DNA of 64,000 nucleotides from Bacillus ndiopicus (GCF_000612805.1 NZ_HG964411.1:1-64000); one strand, 5' to 3'. Shown: positions 48,615-58,210, counted from the first letter of the stretch. Notes: generated by a model not told the origin, from the letters alone. A program made the numbers and translations.

Positions 48615-48791
48615 TCATACTTTGCGCTTCCTATATTCCTCCAAGCATTTCTCACAAATACAACTCGTCGGATTTTCTAATAACATTTCTTTTGGAAAGT
48701 TGGCGGTCATGCACCAGCAGTCCCCTTTTTGACTGACAACACCGCAGTTATTGCCTCCACCACATAGTGGGCATACCTTTTCATCCACCAT
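48615..48791 (-). CDS. short cysteine-rich CWC-type protein
   Basis: 58 residues with ten cysteines: VCPLCGGGNNCGV near 6-18, GDCWCM near 24-29 and SCICEKCLEEY near 43-53. The order CxxC, C, CWC, CxC, CxxC matches the small cysteine-rich CWC family, probably a zinc-binding protein. It starts 4 bases after the yabO stop with GAGGA upstream, so it is the tail gene of the yabN-yabO unit. It is below the usual length cut-off of gene finders and easily missed. Function unknown. Confidence 0.75.
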   Translation of the reverse strand: MVDEKVCPLCGGGNNCGVVSQKGDCWCMTANFPKEMLLENPTSCICEKCLEEYRKRKV

Positions 48792-48795
48792 CTAC

Positions 48796-49086
48796 TCAGT
48801 CCTCGTCGTCGATGAATTCTGGCTCGATTTTTTCTAGGCGCTCTTCCTTTAAAATTGTAAACATATTTGCCGCATCTTCTTTGCGTGCATTTTCATTTAT
48901 TTGCTCTACACGTGCTGTAACGATTTTTTGCCCAAAGCGGATAGCTAGCTCATCGCCTACTTTAACTGTGCTACTAGCTTTTGCTACTTTCTCGTTAATT
49001 GTAATGCGCCCTTGCACAGCAACTTCCTTTGCTAATGTGCGGCGCTTAATTAATCTTGATACTTTTAAAAATTTATCTAATCGCAT
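48796..49086 (-). CDS. rqcP: S4-domain RNA-binding protein RqcP (YabO)
   Basis: 96 residues, S4 RNA-binding fold: MRLDKFLKVSRLIKRRTLAKEVA, then GRITINEKVAKASSTVKVGDELAI. Orthologous to B. subtilis YabO/RqcP, which works with RqcH on stalled 50S subunits to add C-terminal alanine tails. An acidic C-terminal tail (EPEFIDDED) is present. Starts 2 bases after the mazG stop, so the two are translationally coupled. Confidence 0.93.
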   Translation of the reverse strand: MRLDKFLKVSRLIKRRTLAKEVAVQGRITINEKVAKASSTVKVGDELAIRFGQKIVTARVEQINENARKEDAANMFTILKEERLEKIEPEFIDDED

Positions 49087-49088
49087 AA

Positions 49089-50552
49089 TTATTCTCCCTT
49101 TTCCTTCTTTTTTGCCTCATTCCAAAAGGCATCTAATTGTTCCAGTGTAAATGTATGAAAATCTTGTCCGCTTGCCTTTACTTGTTGCTCAACATAGCCA
49201 AAGCGACGGGCAAATTTTTCATTGGCATGCACCATTGCTTCCTCTGGTGAAATTTTGTAGAAGCGTGCAATATTCACAAGTGTGAATAGCACATCGCCGA
49301 ATTCATCGAGGCGCGTAGTAACACTGCCCTCCCCAATTTCTTGGCGAAACTCCTGACACTCCTCTTCAAATTTAGCCCATACATCCTCCGAATTTGGCCA
49401 ATCAAAGCCAACAGATGCAGCCTTTTTCTGATAATTATAGGATGTTTGCAATGAAGATTCCACGCGGTACTCACCTGTTAAAAGTGGCTCCTGCTGCTCG
49501 CCCTTTTCTTGGCGCTTAATCGCCTCCCAGTTAGCAACAACTTCATCCGCATCCTCCGCTGACACATCTCCAAATACATGTGGATGTCGGCGAATCATTT
49601 TTTCACTAACAGATGCAAGCACTTCTTCCATATTGAAATAGCCATTATCCTCACCGATTTGTGCATGTAAAAATACTTGCAACAATACGTCACCTAGCTC
49701 TTCAACTATCGCAAAGTCATCCTCTGCATCGACGGCCGCTAAAAACTCATGCGTTTCTTCTATTAAATATTTTTTCAAAGATTCATGTGTTTGCATACGG
49801 TCCCATGGACAGCCATTTGGTCCACGCAAAACAGCAATAATGCGGCGCAAAGTTGTCCAATCACGCAGCGCATCTTCATCTGTAGTAACCGGTGGCACAT
49901 AAACTGTCGTTAAGTTGTTCAGCTCCGCCACTTGGTCTAATTCATATAATGGTACCGTCACAAGCTTTTCCCTCGAAGAGCCTGCTGCCGTCACAATAGT
50001 TACTGGATAATCATCACGATATTTTTCCATTAATGTCAGCTTTACCTCTGATGCACTAAACTCATCATAAACTTGCGCAATCAAAATATGCTGACGCATA
50101 TTTAACTCATCCACTGACAGGCTTGTACCATCTAATAATTGAAAACCTTCGATGGGATCAATTTTTAACGCTGTAAAAATCGGGTCAAGGAAGCTTTGTC
50201 CCCCTTCGATTTTAAGTGCAATTTTATCATTATTTGCCGCCTCGATTAAATGTTGCACCGTTTGCTCAGCTACTAGCGGATGCCCAGGTACTGCATACAA
50301 CATAGGCTCTTCCTGTACTGCCTCAATTAAATATGTAGCAATTTCCTCATACACTGGCTGGAATGTATCATGCTTTTCATAAATTGCATCAAAGCTATGA
50401 AATTCAATACCTTCAGCCATTAAATCCTTAATAACAGGATGGTCTAGTGTACGTACATATAGCTTTTTTGCAGCTTTTAGCTTTTTATAAACGCCTAGTG
50501 GAAGCTGCTCAAAATCAGCTGCCCCCAAGCCTATCACTGTTAATTCATTCAT
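49089..50552 (-). CDS. mazG: nucleoside triphosphate pyrophosphohydrolase with methylase-like domain (YabN)
   Basis: 487-residue fusion. The N-terminal 1-215 resemble tetrapyrrole (SAM-dependent) methylases (LTVIGLGAADFEQLPLGVYK, then YAVPGHPLVAEQTVQ). The C-terminal two MazG domains hydrolyse nucleoside triphosphates: CPWDRMQTHESLKKYLIEE, with EETHEF and EELGDVLLQ binding Mg, and a second half with EECQEFRQEI and DEFGDVLFTLVN. Same architecture and position as B. subtilis YabN. Likely housecleaning of abnormal NTPs. It follows the yabM gene after 8 bases. Confidence 0.93.
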   Translation of the reverse strand: MNELTVIGLGAADFEQLPLGVYKKLKAAKKLYVRTLDHPVIKDLMAEGIEFHSFDAIYEKHDTFQPVYEEIATYLIEAVQEEPMLYAVPGHPLVAEQTVQHLIEAANNDKIALKIEGGQSFLDPIFTALKIDPIEGFQLLDGTSLSVDELNMRQHILIAQVYDEFSASEVKLTLMEKYRDDYPVTIVTAAGSSREKLVTVPLYELDQVAELNNLTTVYVPPVTTDEDALRDWTTLRRIIAVLRGPNGCPWDRMQTHESLKKYLIEETHEFLAAVDAEDDFAIVEELGDVLLQVFLHAQIGEDNGYFNMEEVLASVSEKMIRRHPHVFGDVSAEDADEVVANWEAIKRQEKGEQQEPLLTGEYRVESSLQTSYNYQKKAASVGFDWPNSEDVWAKFEEECQEFRQEIGEGSVTTRLDEFGDVLFTLVNIARFYKISPEEAMVHANEKFARRFGYVEQQVKASGQDFHTFTLEQLDAFWNEAKKKEKGE

Positions 50553-50560
50553 CGTTTTCC

Positions 50561-52150
50561 CTACTTTCTTTTATTCAGCCATAGTTGGTACAGTGCCATA
50601 CGACGACCAAACGGAATTAAAAACCATTCCTTTTCTTTTAGCACACGACTTTTCGCAACAATCGTAATAAATGTAGTTGCTCCTACTGCAATTAAAACTG
50701 CGCTCATCATGGCTGCCTGCATACGACCATCTATCATGCTAAACAATATACGACAGACAAAGCTACCTACTTCCACTGCTACAATCATTGCGACGCTCGC
50801 CACAGCAAGTGTCTTGTAAAAAGCAGTCGGTGCAAGACTGACCTTGACGATTCGCTTTACATATAGCATAAGAAAAATAGCACTAAGGAACAAGCCAAAA
50901 TTACTCGCTAATGCAGCACCGATAATACCGATTGTTGGTAACAACCATATATTGCTTAGCCATTTCACAGCAAAACCCGCAATAACAATAAGCGCTGGTA
51001 TTTTTAATTTACCATAACCTTGCAATATAGCTGTAAATGTCAAAATAAGCGAAAACGGAATAATTTGCACAACTACGACCATTAAGACATTCGATAAATC
51101 TGTAGATGTAAATAGTAGTTCATTAACATAAGGCATCGTAATCACTAAGCCAAGTGCTGCAGCTGTTCCAAACAATAACGCTGTACGGTATGTTAATTGC
51201 ACAAATGGAATCGCACCACGTCCTGCTGTTTTAATTTTTTGCGCTATCAGCGGTACAATCGCTAGTGATAGTGATGATGCAATGACGACGCCGAGCTGCA
51301 CGAGTGGCTGACCTCGATCATAAATACCCTTTTGTGCCATCGCTCGCTCTGTCGGTATTCCTAGGTCAAGCAATGTCTTATAAACTGTAAAGGAATCTAC
51401 TAATTGGAAGCCGAGCAACATTAAGCTACTCAAGCTCACACTTAAGCTAAATAGCGTTACGTCTTTAATGATAGGCCATGCATTAATTTTGACGAAATGA
51501 CGAGTACCATTTAACTGTTTACGCATATAAAATAATAACAGCACAATACCTGCTATTTCTCCAACTACCGCACCAAGCACTGCCATATTACCTGCCGCAT
51601 AAATCGACTTCGATGTTTGCATAACCACAACCGTACCACCTAAAATGACAAGCACACGAACTAGTTGTTCAAATACTTGTGCATAGGCAACTGGCTCCAT
51701 TACACCCTTAGCTTGAAATGAGCCTTTTAGTAAAGCAAGCGTTGGCATGCAGAGCGCTACAAAAGCACCTGTTTGCAATAACGGAGCTAATTGAATATCT
51801 CCCATCCAAAGTGCCAAAGTTTGCGCACCGAAAAATAATAAGCTGAAAAATAATATCGAAAGCACGGTCAAATAACTAAAAACAACTTTAGAAATCGCTC
51901 TTCTTATATTAACCTCGGCTGTATCTGCCAGCATTTTTGAAATAGCAACCGCAAAGCCACCAGATGTCCAGACGACAAAAAATGATATGAACGGATACAC
52001 CTGCTGATAAACATAAAACCCTTCATCCCCTACTAAATTTTGAAAAGGCACACGATAAACGGCGCTTAGCATTTTTACTAAAAGTGCTGCCATCGTTAAT
52101 AAAAGCGCACCTCTCATATATTTCTTCATTCCATATTGTTGCGTTGTCAT
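50561..52150 (-). CDS. yabM: polysaccharide/lipid flippase of the MOP family (YabM)
   Basis: 529-residue membrane protein with about 14 helices and the MurJ/SpoVB-like pattern: opening KKYMRGALLLTMAALLVKML, YRVPFQNLVGDEGFYVYQQVYP near 32-53, and AFVALCMPTLALLKGSFQAKGVM. Belongs to the multidrug/oligosaccharidyl-lipid/polysaccharide family, which flips lipid-linked sugars across the membrane. Same place as yabM between spoVT and yabN in B. subtilis. The precise substrate is not known. Confidence 0.9.
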   Translation of the reverse strand: MTTQQYGMKKYMRGALLLTMAALLVKMLSAVYRVPFQNLVGDEGFYVYQQVYPFISFFVVWTSGGFAVAISKMLADTAEVNIRRAISKVVFSYLTVLSILFFSLLFFGAQTLALWMGDIQLAPLLQTGAFVALCMPTLALLKGSFQAKGVMEPVAYAQVFEQLVRVLVILGGTVVVMQTSKSIYAAGNMAVLGAVVGEIAGIVLLLFYMRKQLNGTRHFVKINAWPIIKDVTLFSLSVSLSSLMLLGFQLVDSFTVYKTLLDLGIPTERAMAQKGIYDRGQPLVQLGVVIASSLSLAIVPLIAQKIKTAGRGAIPFVQLTYRTALLFGTAAALGLVITMPYVNELLFTSTDLSNVLMVVVVQIIPFSLILTFTAILQGYGKLKIPALIVIAGFAVKWLSNIWLLPTIGIIGAALASNFGLFLSAIFLMLYVKRIVKVSLAPTAFYKTLAVASVAMIVAVEVGSFVCRILFSMIDGRMQAAMMSAVLIAVGATTFITIVAKSRVLKEKEWFLIPFGRRMALYQLWLNKRK

Positions 52151-52282
52151 CGTTCAAATCCTTCCTCATTCATATGAGTGCCTACAGTATAGCATGAATC
52201 TAGGAACTCTCGCAGAAGGACTATCTTTTCCAAGGATAAGTTTTGATTTCCATAATTATGTGTGCCTGACACTGTACAACAA

Positions 52283-52323
52283 AAAACCACCAAATGAGCT
52301 CATTCGCTGCATCCAGTGGTTTT
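52283..52323 (-). terminator. spoVT terminator
   Basis: Minus strand: AAAACCAC pairs with GTGGTTTT around a loop holding the palindrome AATGAGCTCATT, followed by TTTTGTTG. It overlaps the last bases before the spoVT stop at 52328. Confidence 0.75.
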
Positions 52324-52327
52324 GGGA

Positions 52328-52864
52328 TTAATGTTGCATTTGCTTCGCTAAAAATGTTGCACTTAGCTCTGCTGCTTTTTGTTCGACCTCACCAATAAAA
52401 TGTGCCTTTGAAAATAAGTATACTGCTCCAATAATATCGCCATTGTTAACGATTGGCACGATGCAGTAGGATTTTACTTGCTCAAATTGCCCTGGCACGA
52501 TTTCCAATGTTGTTTCCATCTTTTCAAGCGTCGTGTTGCGAGCTTTTAAGCAATCCTCCGCAAAAGCAGACAGCCTACGATTAACATATTCCTTTTTCGA
52601 CACTCCTGCGATAGCAATTACCTCATCTCGATCACTTATAAGTGCTGGTGTGCCAAATGTTTCATAAAGTGACTCCACGTATTCCTGTGCAAACTCACCT
52701 AAATCATTAATTGGTGAGTATTTTTTTAAAATCACTTCACCTTCTCGATCTGTATAAATTTCAAGCGGGTCGCCCTCACGAATACGCATTGTGCGTCTAA
52801 TTTCTTTTGGAATAACAACTCGCCCTAAATCATCAATACGTCGTACAATTCCTGTTGCTTTCAT
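52328..52864 (-). CDS. spoVT: stage V sporulation protein T
   Basis: AbrB-family transcription factor active in the forespore late in sporulation. The N-terminal swapped-hairpin DNA-binding domain reads MKATGIVRRIDDLGRVVIPK and EIRRTMRIREGDPLEIY; the C-terminal two thirds form a GAF-like domain (GVSKKEYVNRRLSAFAED, GAVYLFSKAHFIGEVEQK). The ATG at 52864 gives 178 residues, the same as B. subtilis, with GAGG upstream; an in-frame ATG 30 bases earlier lies within the promoter. A sigma-G-type promoter lies 45 bases upstream. Confidence 0.97.
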   Translation of the reverse strand: MKATGIVRRIDDLGRVVIPKEIRRTMRIREGDPLEIYTDREGEVILKKYSPINDLGEFAQEYVESLYETFGTPALISDRDEVIAIAGVSKKEYVNRRLSAFAEDCLKARNTTLEKMETTLEIVPGQFEQVKSYCIVPIVNNGDIIGAVYLFSKAHFIGEVEQKAAELSATFLAKQMQH

Positions 52865-52908
52865 TATTAATTGCCTCACTTTCAACAAATTCAAACTGCA
52901 CTTTTCAA

Positions 52909-52939
52909 TAGTATGGTGTAAAAAGTTGAAATGTATGCA
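52909..52939 (-). promoter_or_regulatory. sigma-G-type promoter of spoVT
   Basis: Minus strand TGCATA (52934-52939), an 18-base spacer, CATACTA (52909-52915). The -10 is the sigma-G/sigma-F consensus and the -35 matches TGMATA. B. subtilis spoVT is transcribed by sigma-G. Confidence 0.75.
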
Positions 52940-52965
52940 AGTTCGACCAAAGAAATATAAAAAAA

Positions 52966-53013
52966 TTAGGCTGTTAAGAAAAATGGATTACTCCACATTT
53001 TCTAACAGCCTAA
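52966..53013 (-). terminator. terminator downstream of mfd
   Basis: A perfect 11-base stem TTAGGCTGTTA with TAACAGCCTAA and inner AT pairs, followed on the minus strand by TTTTTTTATAT. It lies 230 bases past mfd. Confidence 0.9.
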
Positions 53014-53244
53014 CCCATATTATAAAATTGTATACCTTTTAGAAAATCTTCAGTTACTATGATTAGCTATAAAATATTAAGTAGATAATACCTCGTCATC
53101 CCCGCTAAAAAGTATCTTTACCTCGCATTAATAGATAGTAGCCAATAACAAACATACATTCTCCTTCAAGCTAACGAAAACAACAAGGAGAGACATTCAA
53201 CTAATAATCCGCAGAGGTGAAAATTACCATACTAATTTACAACT
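53014..53244. other. untranslated region after mfd
   Basis: No gene seen between the mfd stop and its terminator; presumably a long 3' untranslated tail. Confidence 0.35.
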
Positions 53245-56200
53245 TTACTTTATTGCCTCGGCAATAATTTGCATCATGCCCTCTAATACATCGAATGGCA
53301 AGTGTTTATTGCAACGTTTACTGTCAATTGTCACAGTAAGCTTCATACCATCCATGCTAAAGCCTGTTGCACGCTCGTATTTCATCGATTCGGATACAAT
53401 TTTTGCACCATCTACTTGCGCTGTTCCTTGCTCTGATAGTTGAATCGAGATAATGCCCTGCTTTTCTTTAATTGTCTCAACACCTGCTGCTACAGCCCAT
53501 ACTTTCATACGTGCAATGCGTAGTAAACGCACTGTTTCTGTTGGCACATCACCAAAGCGATCTTGCAGCTCATCGATAATTTCTACATAATCCTCTACAC
53601 GATCCATCGCCTTAATACGCTTATACATTTGGATTTTTTGATAACCATCTGGGATATAAGCATCTGGAATATAGGCTTCGGTATGCAAAATAATTTCTAC
53701 ATCTGGCTTCTCTTCCTTCTTCACACCTGTTTGACGTTCAGCAATTGCTTCCTCAAGCATTTGTGAATATAAATCAAAGCCGACAGCATCAATAAAGCCG
53801 TGCTGCTGTGCACCTAATAAATTTCCTGCGCCACGGATAGATAAATCACGCATCGCTATTTTAAAGCCTGAACCTAATTCAGTAAACTCTTTGATTGCCT
53901 GTAAACGCTGCTCTGCAACATCTGTCAATATTTTGTCACGTTGGTACATAAAATAAGAATAAGCTACGCGATTAGAACGCCCTACTCGTCCGCGTAATTG
54001 GTAAAGCTGCGACAGCCCCATACGATCTGCATCATGCACAATTAATGTATTGACATTCGGAATATCGACACCCGTTTCAATAATTGTTGTCGTAACAAGT
54101 ACATCATATGCACCATCTAAAAACTCTAAAATCGTGGACTCTAACTCTGATTCTGTCATTCTACCATGCGCAAAGCCAATGCGTGCATCTGGTACAAGCA
54201 TTTGAATTTCCTCTACACGACGCGCCATATCCTCCACTCGGTTGTATAAGTAAAAAGTCTGCCCACCACGCGCCATTTCTCGCTCAATGGCTTCACGTAC
54301 AAGCGCCCCATTATGCTCCATTACATATGTTTGTACAGGGAATCGATTTTGTGGCGGCGTTTCAATTACAGATAAATCTCGCACGCCTACCATCGACATA
54401 TGTAATGTTCGTGGAATTGGTGTCGCTGTTAATGTCAGTACATCAACATTCGTTTTTAACTGTTTAATTTTTTCTTTATGTGTTACACCAAAGCGCTGTT
54501 CCTCATCGACAATCAGCAGCCCTAAATCGTTATATACAACATCCTTCGATAGCATACGATGCGTTCCTATCACAATATCCACTGTACCATTACGTAAGCC
54601 TTTTAAAGTTTCTGTTTGTTGCTTTTTCGTGCGGAAGCGACTTAATAAGCCGACAGTAATCGCTTGTTCTGCAAAGCGCTCTTGCAATGTTTCAAAATGC
54701 TGCTGTGCTAAAATCGTTGTTGGTACTAAAAAAGCGACTTGTTTGCCATCTTGAATTGCTTTAAATGCTGCACGAATTGCTACTTCCGTTTTACCATAGC
54801 CAACATCGCCGCAGACCAATCGATCCATCGGTCGTTCACGTTCCATATCACGCTTCACCTCGATAATGCTGCGTAGCTGATCTTCCGTTTCCTCATATGG
54901 GAATAAATCCTCAAATGCACGTACATCATCTGAATCAGGAGAGAAAGCAAAGCCCTTCTCCGCCTCTCGCTTTGCATAAAGCTTAATTAAATCATCCGCA
55001 ATATCCTGTACAGCAGAAGCAACCTTCGCCTTTGCCTTCTTCCATTCTGGTCCACCTAGCTTATGTAGCTTTGGTTCTTTATCTTCTGACCCGACGAATT
55101 TTTGTACTAAATCAATTTGATCTACAGATACGTAAAGCTTATCATCTGCTCTATAGCGAATATGCAAATAGTCTTTATGCTGTCCACCCACAACGAGTGT
55201 TTCAATCCCAATATATTTCCCAACACCGTGGTGCACATGAACAACGTAATCACCCGGCTGAATCTCCGAGTAGCTTTTTATACGCTCCGCATTCGACATT
55301 TTTTGTGAACGAGCTCTTTTTCTCGTTTGCTGCTTGAATAGCTCATCATCTGTTACAACAGCAATCTTTTGCAATGGAAGCTCAAACCCATTAGATAATG
55401 CAGCATCTATTAAATAAATACCTCCTGCTTGACCTAAGCCTAATTGTGCATGAATTTGATAATCTTCTAACGTACGTTGAATAGAGGCAAGGCGTTCCTT
55501 TCCATCTGCCATAAACAAAATCGTATATTTTTCCTGCTGCCAGCGCACTAGCTCCGACTGTAGCAATGCAATTTGTCCATGGAATTGTTGCATTGGCTTA
55601 CATGAAAAGTTAATGGTTTTCGCAAATTTAAAGCCTGAAAAAGTTCGTGCAAATAATGCAAAGTAATATTTCGGAAGCGTTAGCATTGCTTCAATTTCCT
55701 TTAAAATAAATGATGGCTTCACATCATGTAGCATCTTACCTTCTTCAATTAATGATAAAAACCACTCGGTTTCCTCGCGCTCCCATGCATCCGCTACTTC
55801 TTGAATGCGTCCTAGCTCATCCAAAAAAACAATGCCATCCTGTGCAAAATAATCACCTAAAAAGGTTTGTTGCTCAAATAATAATGAGCCATATTTCGCT
55901 ACTGTATCAGGTAAATTCCCTTCCTTTAATAGCGCAATATCATGTTGAATATATTGGTAAAGCAGTTCTTGAATTTCCTGCTTTTTTACCTTTTTCAAGC
56001 TATTCGCTAGTGCAGCTTCCAAACGATTCGCTAGCTCAATACGATTTTCAATATTTAAAAGTAGTTCAGCTGCTGGTAGAATGCGTACACTTTCAAGTTT
56101 ATCTATTGAACGTTGATTATCCGCAGAAAATGTGCGAATTGAATCTACCTCTGTATCGAATAATTCAATACGAATAGGTGCTTCTGCATCAAGTGGATAA

Positions 56201-56751
56201 ATATCTAAAATACCTCCACGCACCGCAAATTCACCAGGTGTCGTCACCATTTGGCTACGGCTATAGCCCATCGTAACAAGCTGGTTAAGCCATTTATCGA
56301 TTGCAATATCCTCTCCTACTGCTGTATGCAGTAAATGCGATTGCCACACATTCATTGGTGTCATTATTTTACGCATTCCTGCAATCGGAATAATGTAAAT
56401 ACCACGCTTATGATTTGCCAAATGATCTAACGTCGTAATACGGTGTGCACGGAGCTCTGGAGAAGCTACTGACATACCTGCAGCAATAAACTCCTCAGCT
56501 GGGTAGTAATGCACCTCATTTTCTCCAACAAGTGCTGTTAAATCATCTACTAGCTTTTGCGCCTGTAGCAAGTTAGGCGATAACACATATAATGGACGTT
56601 CTGTTTCTTTGTAAATAGCTTGCAGTAACGCTGGCCTCGCGCCACCCGTTAAGCCTGTAACTAGTTGGCTTGCTTCATTATCCTTTTTTACCTGCTGTAA
56701 AAATGTATTTATATGCTTATCCTGCGAGAATAATTGCTGGAAAACATCCAT
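53245..56751 (-). CDS. mfd: transcription-repair coupling factor Mfd
   Basis: 1168-residue ATP-dependent translocase that removes RNA polymerase stalled at DNA lesions and recruits UvrA. The N-terminal UvrB-like domains carry GGILDIYPLDAEAPIRIELFD; the RNA-polymerase-interaction part carries GDYVVHVHHGVGKYIGIE and HIRYRADDKLYVSVDQ. The SF2 motor has Walker A GDVGYGKTEVA, DEEQRFG (motif II), TATPIPRTLH, LRGRVGRS and RQHGFID-type motifs, and a C-terminal regulatory domain follows. The ATG at 56751 has AAGGAGG 7 bases upstream; an ATG 33 bases earlier is unsupported. Confidence 0.97.
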   Translation of the reverse strand: MDVFQQLFSQDKHINTFLQQVKKDNEASQLVTGLTGGARPALLQAIYKETERPLYVLSPNLLQAQKLVDDLTALVGENEVHYYPAEEFIAAGMSVASPELRAHRITTLDHLANHKRGIYIIPIAGMRKIMTPMNVWQSHLLHTAVGEDIAIDKWLNQLVTMGYSRSQMVTTPGEFAVRGGILDIYPLDAEAPIRIELFDTEVDSIRTFSADNQRSIDKLESVRILPAAELLLNIENRIELANRLEAALANSLKKVKKQEIQELLYQYIQHDIALLKEGNLPDTVAKYGSLLFEQQTFLGDYFAQDGIVFLDELGRIQEVADAWEREETEWFLSLIEEGKMLHDVKPSFILKEIEAMLTLPKYYFALFARTFSGFKFAKTINFSCKPMQQFHGQIALLQSELVRWQQEKYTILFMADGKERLASIQRTLEDYQIHAQLGLGQAGGIYLIDAALSNGFELPLQKIAVVTDDELFKQQTRKRARSQKMSNAERIKSYSEIQPGDYVVHVHHGVGKYIGIETLVVGGQHKDYLHIRYRADDKLYVSVDQIDLVQKFVGSEDKEPKLHKLGGPEWKKAKAKVASAVQDIADDLIKLYAKREAEKGFAFSPDSDDVRAFEDLFPYEETEDQLRSIIEVKRDMERERPMDRLVCGDVGYGKTEVAIRAAFKAIQDGKQVAFLVPTTILAQQHFETLQERFAEQAITVGLLSRFRTKKQQTETLKGLRNGTVDIVIGTHRMLSKDVVYNDLGLLIVDEEQRFGVTHKEKIKQLKTNVDVLTLTATPIPRTLHMSMVGVRDLSVIETPPQNRFPVQTYVMEHNGALVREAIEREMARGGQTFYLYNRVEDMARRVEEIQMLVPDARIGFAHGRMTESELESTILEFLDGAYDVLVTTTIIETGVDIPNVNTLIVHDADRMGLSQLYQLRGRVGRSNRVAYSYFMYQRDKILTDVAEQRLQAIKEFTELGSGFKIAMRDLSIRGAGNLLGAQQHGFIDAVGFDLYSQMLEEAIAERQTGVKKEEKPDVEIILHTEAYIPDAYIPDGYQKIQMYKRIKAMDRVEDYVEIIDELQDRFGDVPTETVRLLRIARMKVWAVAAGVETIKEKQGIISIQLSEQGTAQVDGAKIVSESMKYERATGFSMDGMKLTVTIDSKRCNKHLPFDVLEGMMQIIAEAIK

Positions 56752-56778
56752 AGCAAAGCCTCCTTTCCATATTTTCAT

Positions 56779-56985
56779 AATCAATTATGCCTCGGCTAAC
56801 TTCTTCTCCGCCGGGGCGTTTAAGCCGACTTAATGTTGGTCACTCAGTCGTTGCCATAAGAATGTGGTGCTTAGGCTGAGTTCCCCTATTTCAGGAGGTT
56901 ACCCTCTGAATCAGAGAAAGCAAAATAGGTATTCATCTCGCCACCTATGGAGGTGGGAGTTTTCTTTTGAATCAAGATAATAGAA
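56779..56985. repeat. structured element upstream of mfd
   Basis: On the minus strand at least four nested stems fit: CCACCT/AGGTGG (loop CCAT); CCTATTT with AAATAGG enclosing CTCTGA/TCAGAG; CTCAG with CTGAG; and CGGCT with AGCCG. The final 22 bases recur at 57268-57289 upstream of fin with two changes. The shape recalls end structures and guide RNAs of IS200/IS605-type elements, but no transposase or TnpB is present. It may be a non-autonomous element or a small RNA. Confidence 0.5.
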
Positions 56986-56994
56986 GTGGAAAAA

Positions 56995-57017
56995 GCTTTG
57001 GCCTTATCGGCCAAAGC
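56995..57017 (-). terminator. fin terminator
   Basis: A perfect 9-base stem GCTTTGGCC with GGCCAAAGC and a 5-base loop, followed on the minus strand by TTTTTCC, just past the fin stop. It places the structured element and mfd outside the fin unit. Confidence 0.9.
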
Positions 57018-57023
57018 ATTTCA

Positions 57024-57251
57024 TTATTGTAGCCATTTTTTTAATGCATGATAATCGGGAAATTGTCTTAAGGATTCTTCACAATGCTCACATATACAAT
57101 GCACTGTCGTATCTCCTCGTTCGTCCTTTTCCACGTAGTCGTCCACTTCTCCTATTTCAAATTGGTGAAGCTTACGAATTGTTTCGTCTGCATCAAATGG
57201 CAATGTACCAATCTCTGTTTCACAATGTCTACAACGATAACGAACTGACAA
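57024..57251 (-). CDS. fin: anti-sigma-F factor Fin
   Basis: 75 residues with two CxxC pairs (YRCRHCETEIG near 5-15 and CICEHCEESL near 51-60) that fold a zinc ribbon. Fin (YabK) binds RNA polymerase to switch the forespore from sigma-F to sigma-G programmes. It starts at TTG, 7 bases after GGAGG, and ends at a terminator. Same position as in B. subtilis between pth and mfd. Confidence 0.9.
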   Translation of the reverse strand: MSVRYRCRHCETEIGTLPFDADETIRKLHQFEIGEVDDYVEKDERGDTTVHCICEHCEESLRQFPDYHALKKWLQ

Positions 57252-57267
57252 GGCAAGTCCTCCTTTA

Positions 57268-57289
57268 AATCAATTACACCTCGGCTAAC
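57268..57289. repeat. second copy of the 22-base end of the mfd-upstream element
   Basis: Twenty of 22 bases match 56779-56800 (core CTCGGCTAAC). The sequence beyond it does not resemble the rest of the mfd-upstream element. It lies directly upstream of the fin ribosome binding site. Confidence 0.6.
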
Positions 57290-57532
57290 TCTCATCTAGA
57301 TTTTTCCCTTGTTCGTAAAGGAAACAACCCTAAAACATGTGATATTCACCGTGGGCTTTATCATAATTCAGTGGACCATTTGCCATCTATAGAAATGGGT
57401 ATCCCTCTATCTGTACCTGATGCTTTGCATTTGGTACAAAATACATGTGCTCCTGCGGTTACTCGTCGCAGAAATCCACTACTGAATCACGATAAAACTA
57501 TGTATTCAAAGTATAGACTTTCTCTTGTTTAT
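57290..57532. other. intergenic region between fin and pth
   Basis: Contains the second hairpin repeat CTGCGGTTACTCGTCGCA (57453-57470) and an open minus-strand frame without a start codon (AGAHVFCTKCKASGTDRG and a stop at about 57371), which resembles a remnant of a zinc-ribbon-type gene. No promoter for fin was identified. Confidence 0.4.
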
Positions 57533-58096
57533 TTATGCACCGTTAAAAACATTCATTACATCTAAAAACTTTTTCGATAATGCGTGCTCAATTGCATCGC
57601 ATGATTTTTTAATGGCATCTTCCATAATAGGTTGCTCGTCCTTCGAATAGTGAGACAACACATAGTCTGCCACCTTCATACCTGCTGGTGGGCGGCTAAC
57701 ACCAATACGAATGCGATTAAATTCCTGTGTGCCTAAATGCTGAATTAATGATTTAATACCGTTATGCCCGCCTGCACTACCTTTTTGACGCAGACGCAGC
57801 TTGCCAGTTTCTAAATCTAAATCATCGTAAATAACGATAATATCCTCTACCTCAATATCAAAATAATCCATCATCGGGCGCACACACTCACCTGATAAAT
57901 TCATATATGTCAACGGCTTTAATAGCATTACTTTTCCTTCAGGACGATGCACAGTTGCATACATGCCATTAAATTTCATTTGGTTTAATGGTGCTCCCCA
58001 TTTCTCCGCTAACGCATCAATAACATCAAAGCCAATATTATGACGTGTATGTGCATATTGCTTACCAGGGTTGCCTAAACCAATAATTAATTTCAT
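57533..58096 (-). CDS. pth: peptidyl-tRNA hydrolase
   Basis: Releases tRNA from prematurely dropped peptidyl-tRNA; essential. The 187-residue protein begins [20 protein letters not shown] with the catalytic His near 20, and has [20 protein letters not shown], the Asp in [26 protein letters not shown] and [10 protein letters not shown]. All invariant residues are present. It is the oriC-side end of the conserved block; fin follows downstream. Confidence 0.96.
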   Translation of the reverse strand: MKLIIGLGNPGKQYAHTRHNIGFDVIDALAEKWGAPLNQMKFNGMYATVHRPEGKVMLLKPLTYMNLSGECVRPMMDYFDIEVEDIIVIYDDLDLETGKLRLRQKGSAGGHNGIKSLIQHLGTQEFNRIRIGVSRPPAGMKVADYVLSHYSKDEQPIMEDAIKKSCDAIEHALSKKFLDVMNVFNGA

Positions 58097-58210
58097 CTAT
58101 TTTCACCCTTTTATTTTTTATCTAACTTATGCAATTCTAGCCTATTCTACCATAGAAACGAATGAGTGTCCTTTGTTGTTGATTTTCTCACAACACCGCA
58201 ATAATTTTAT

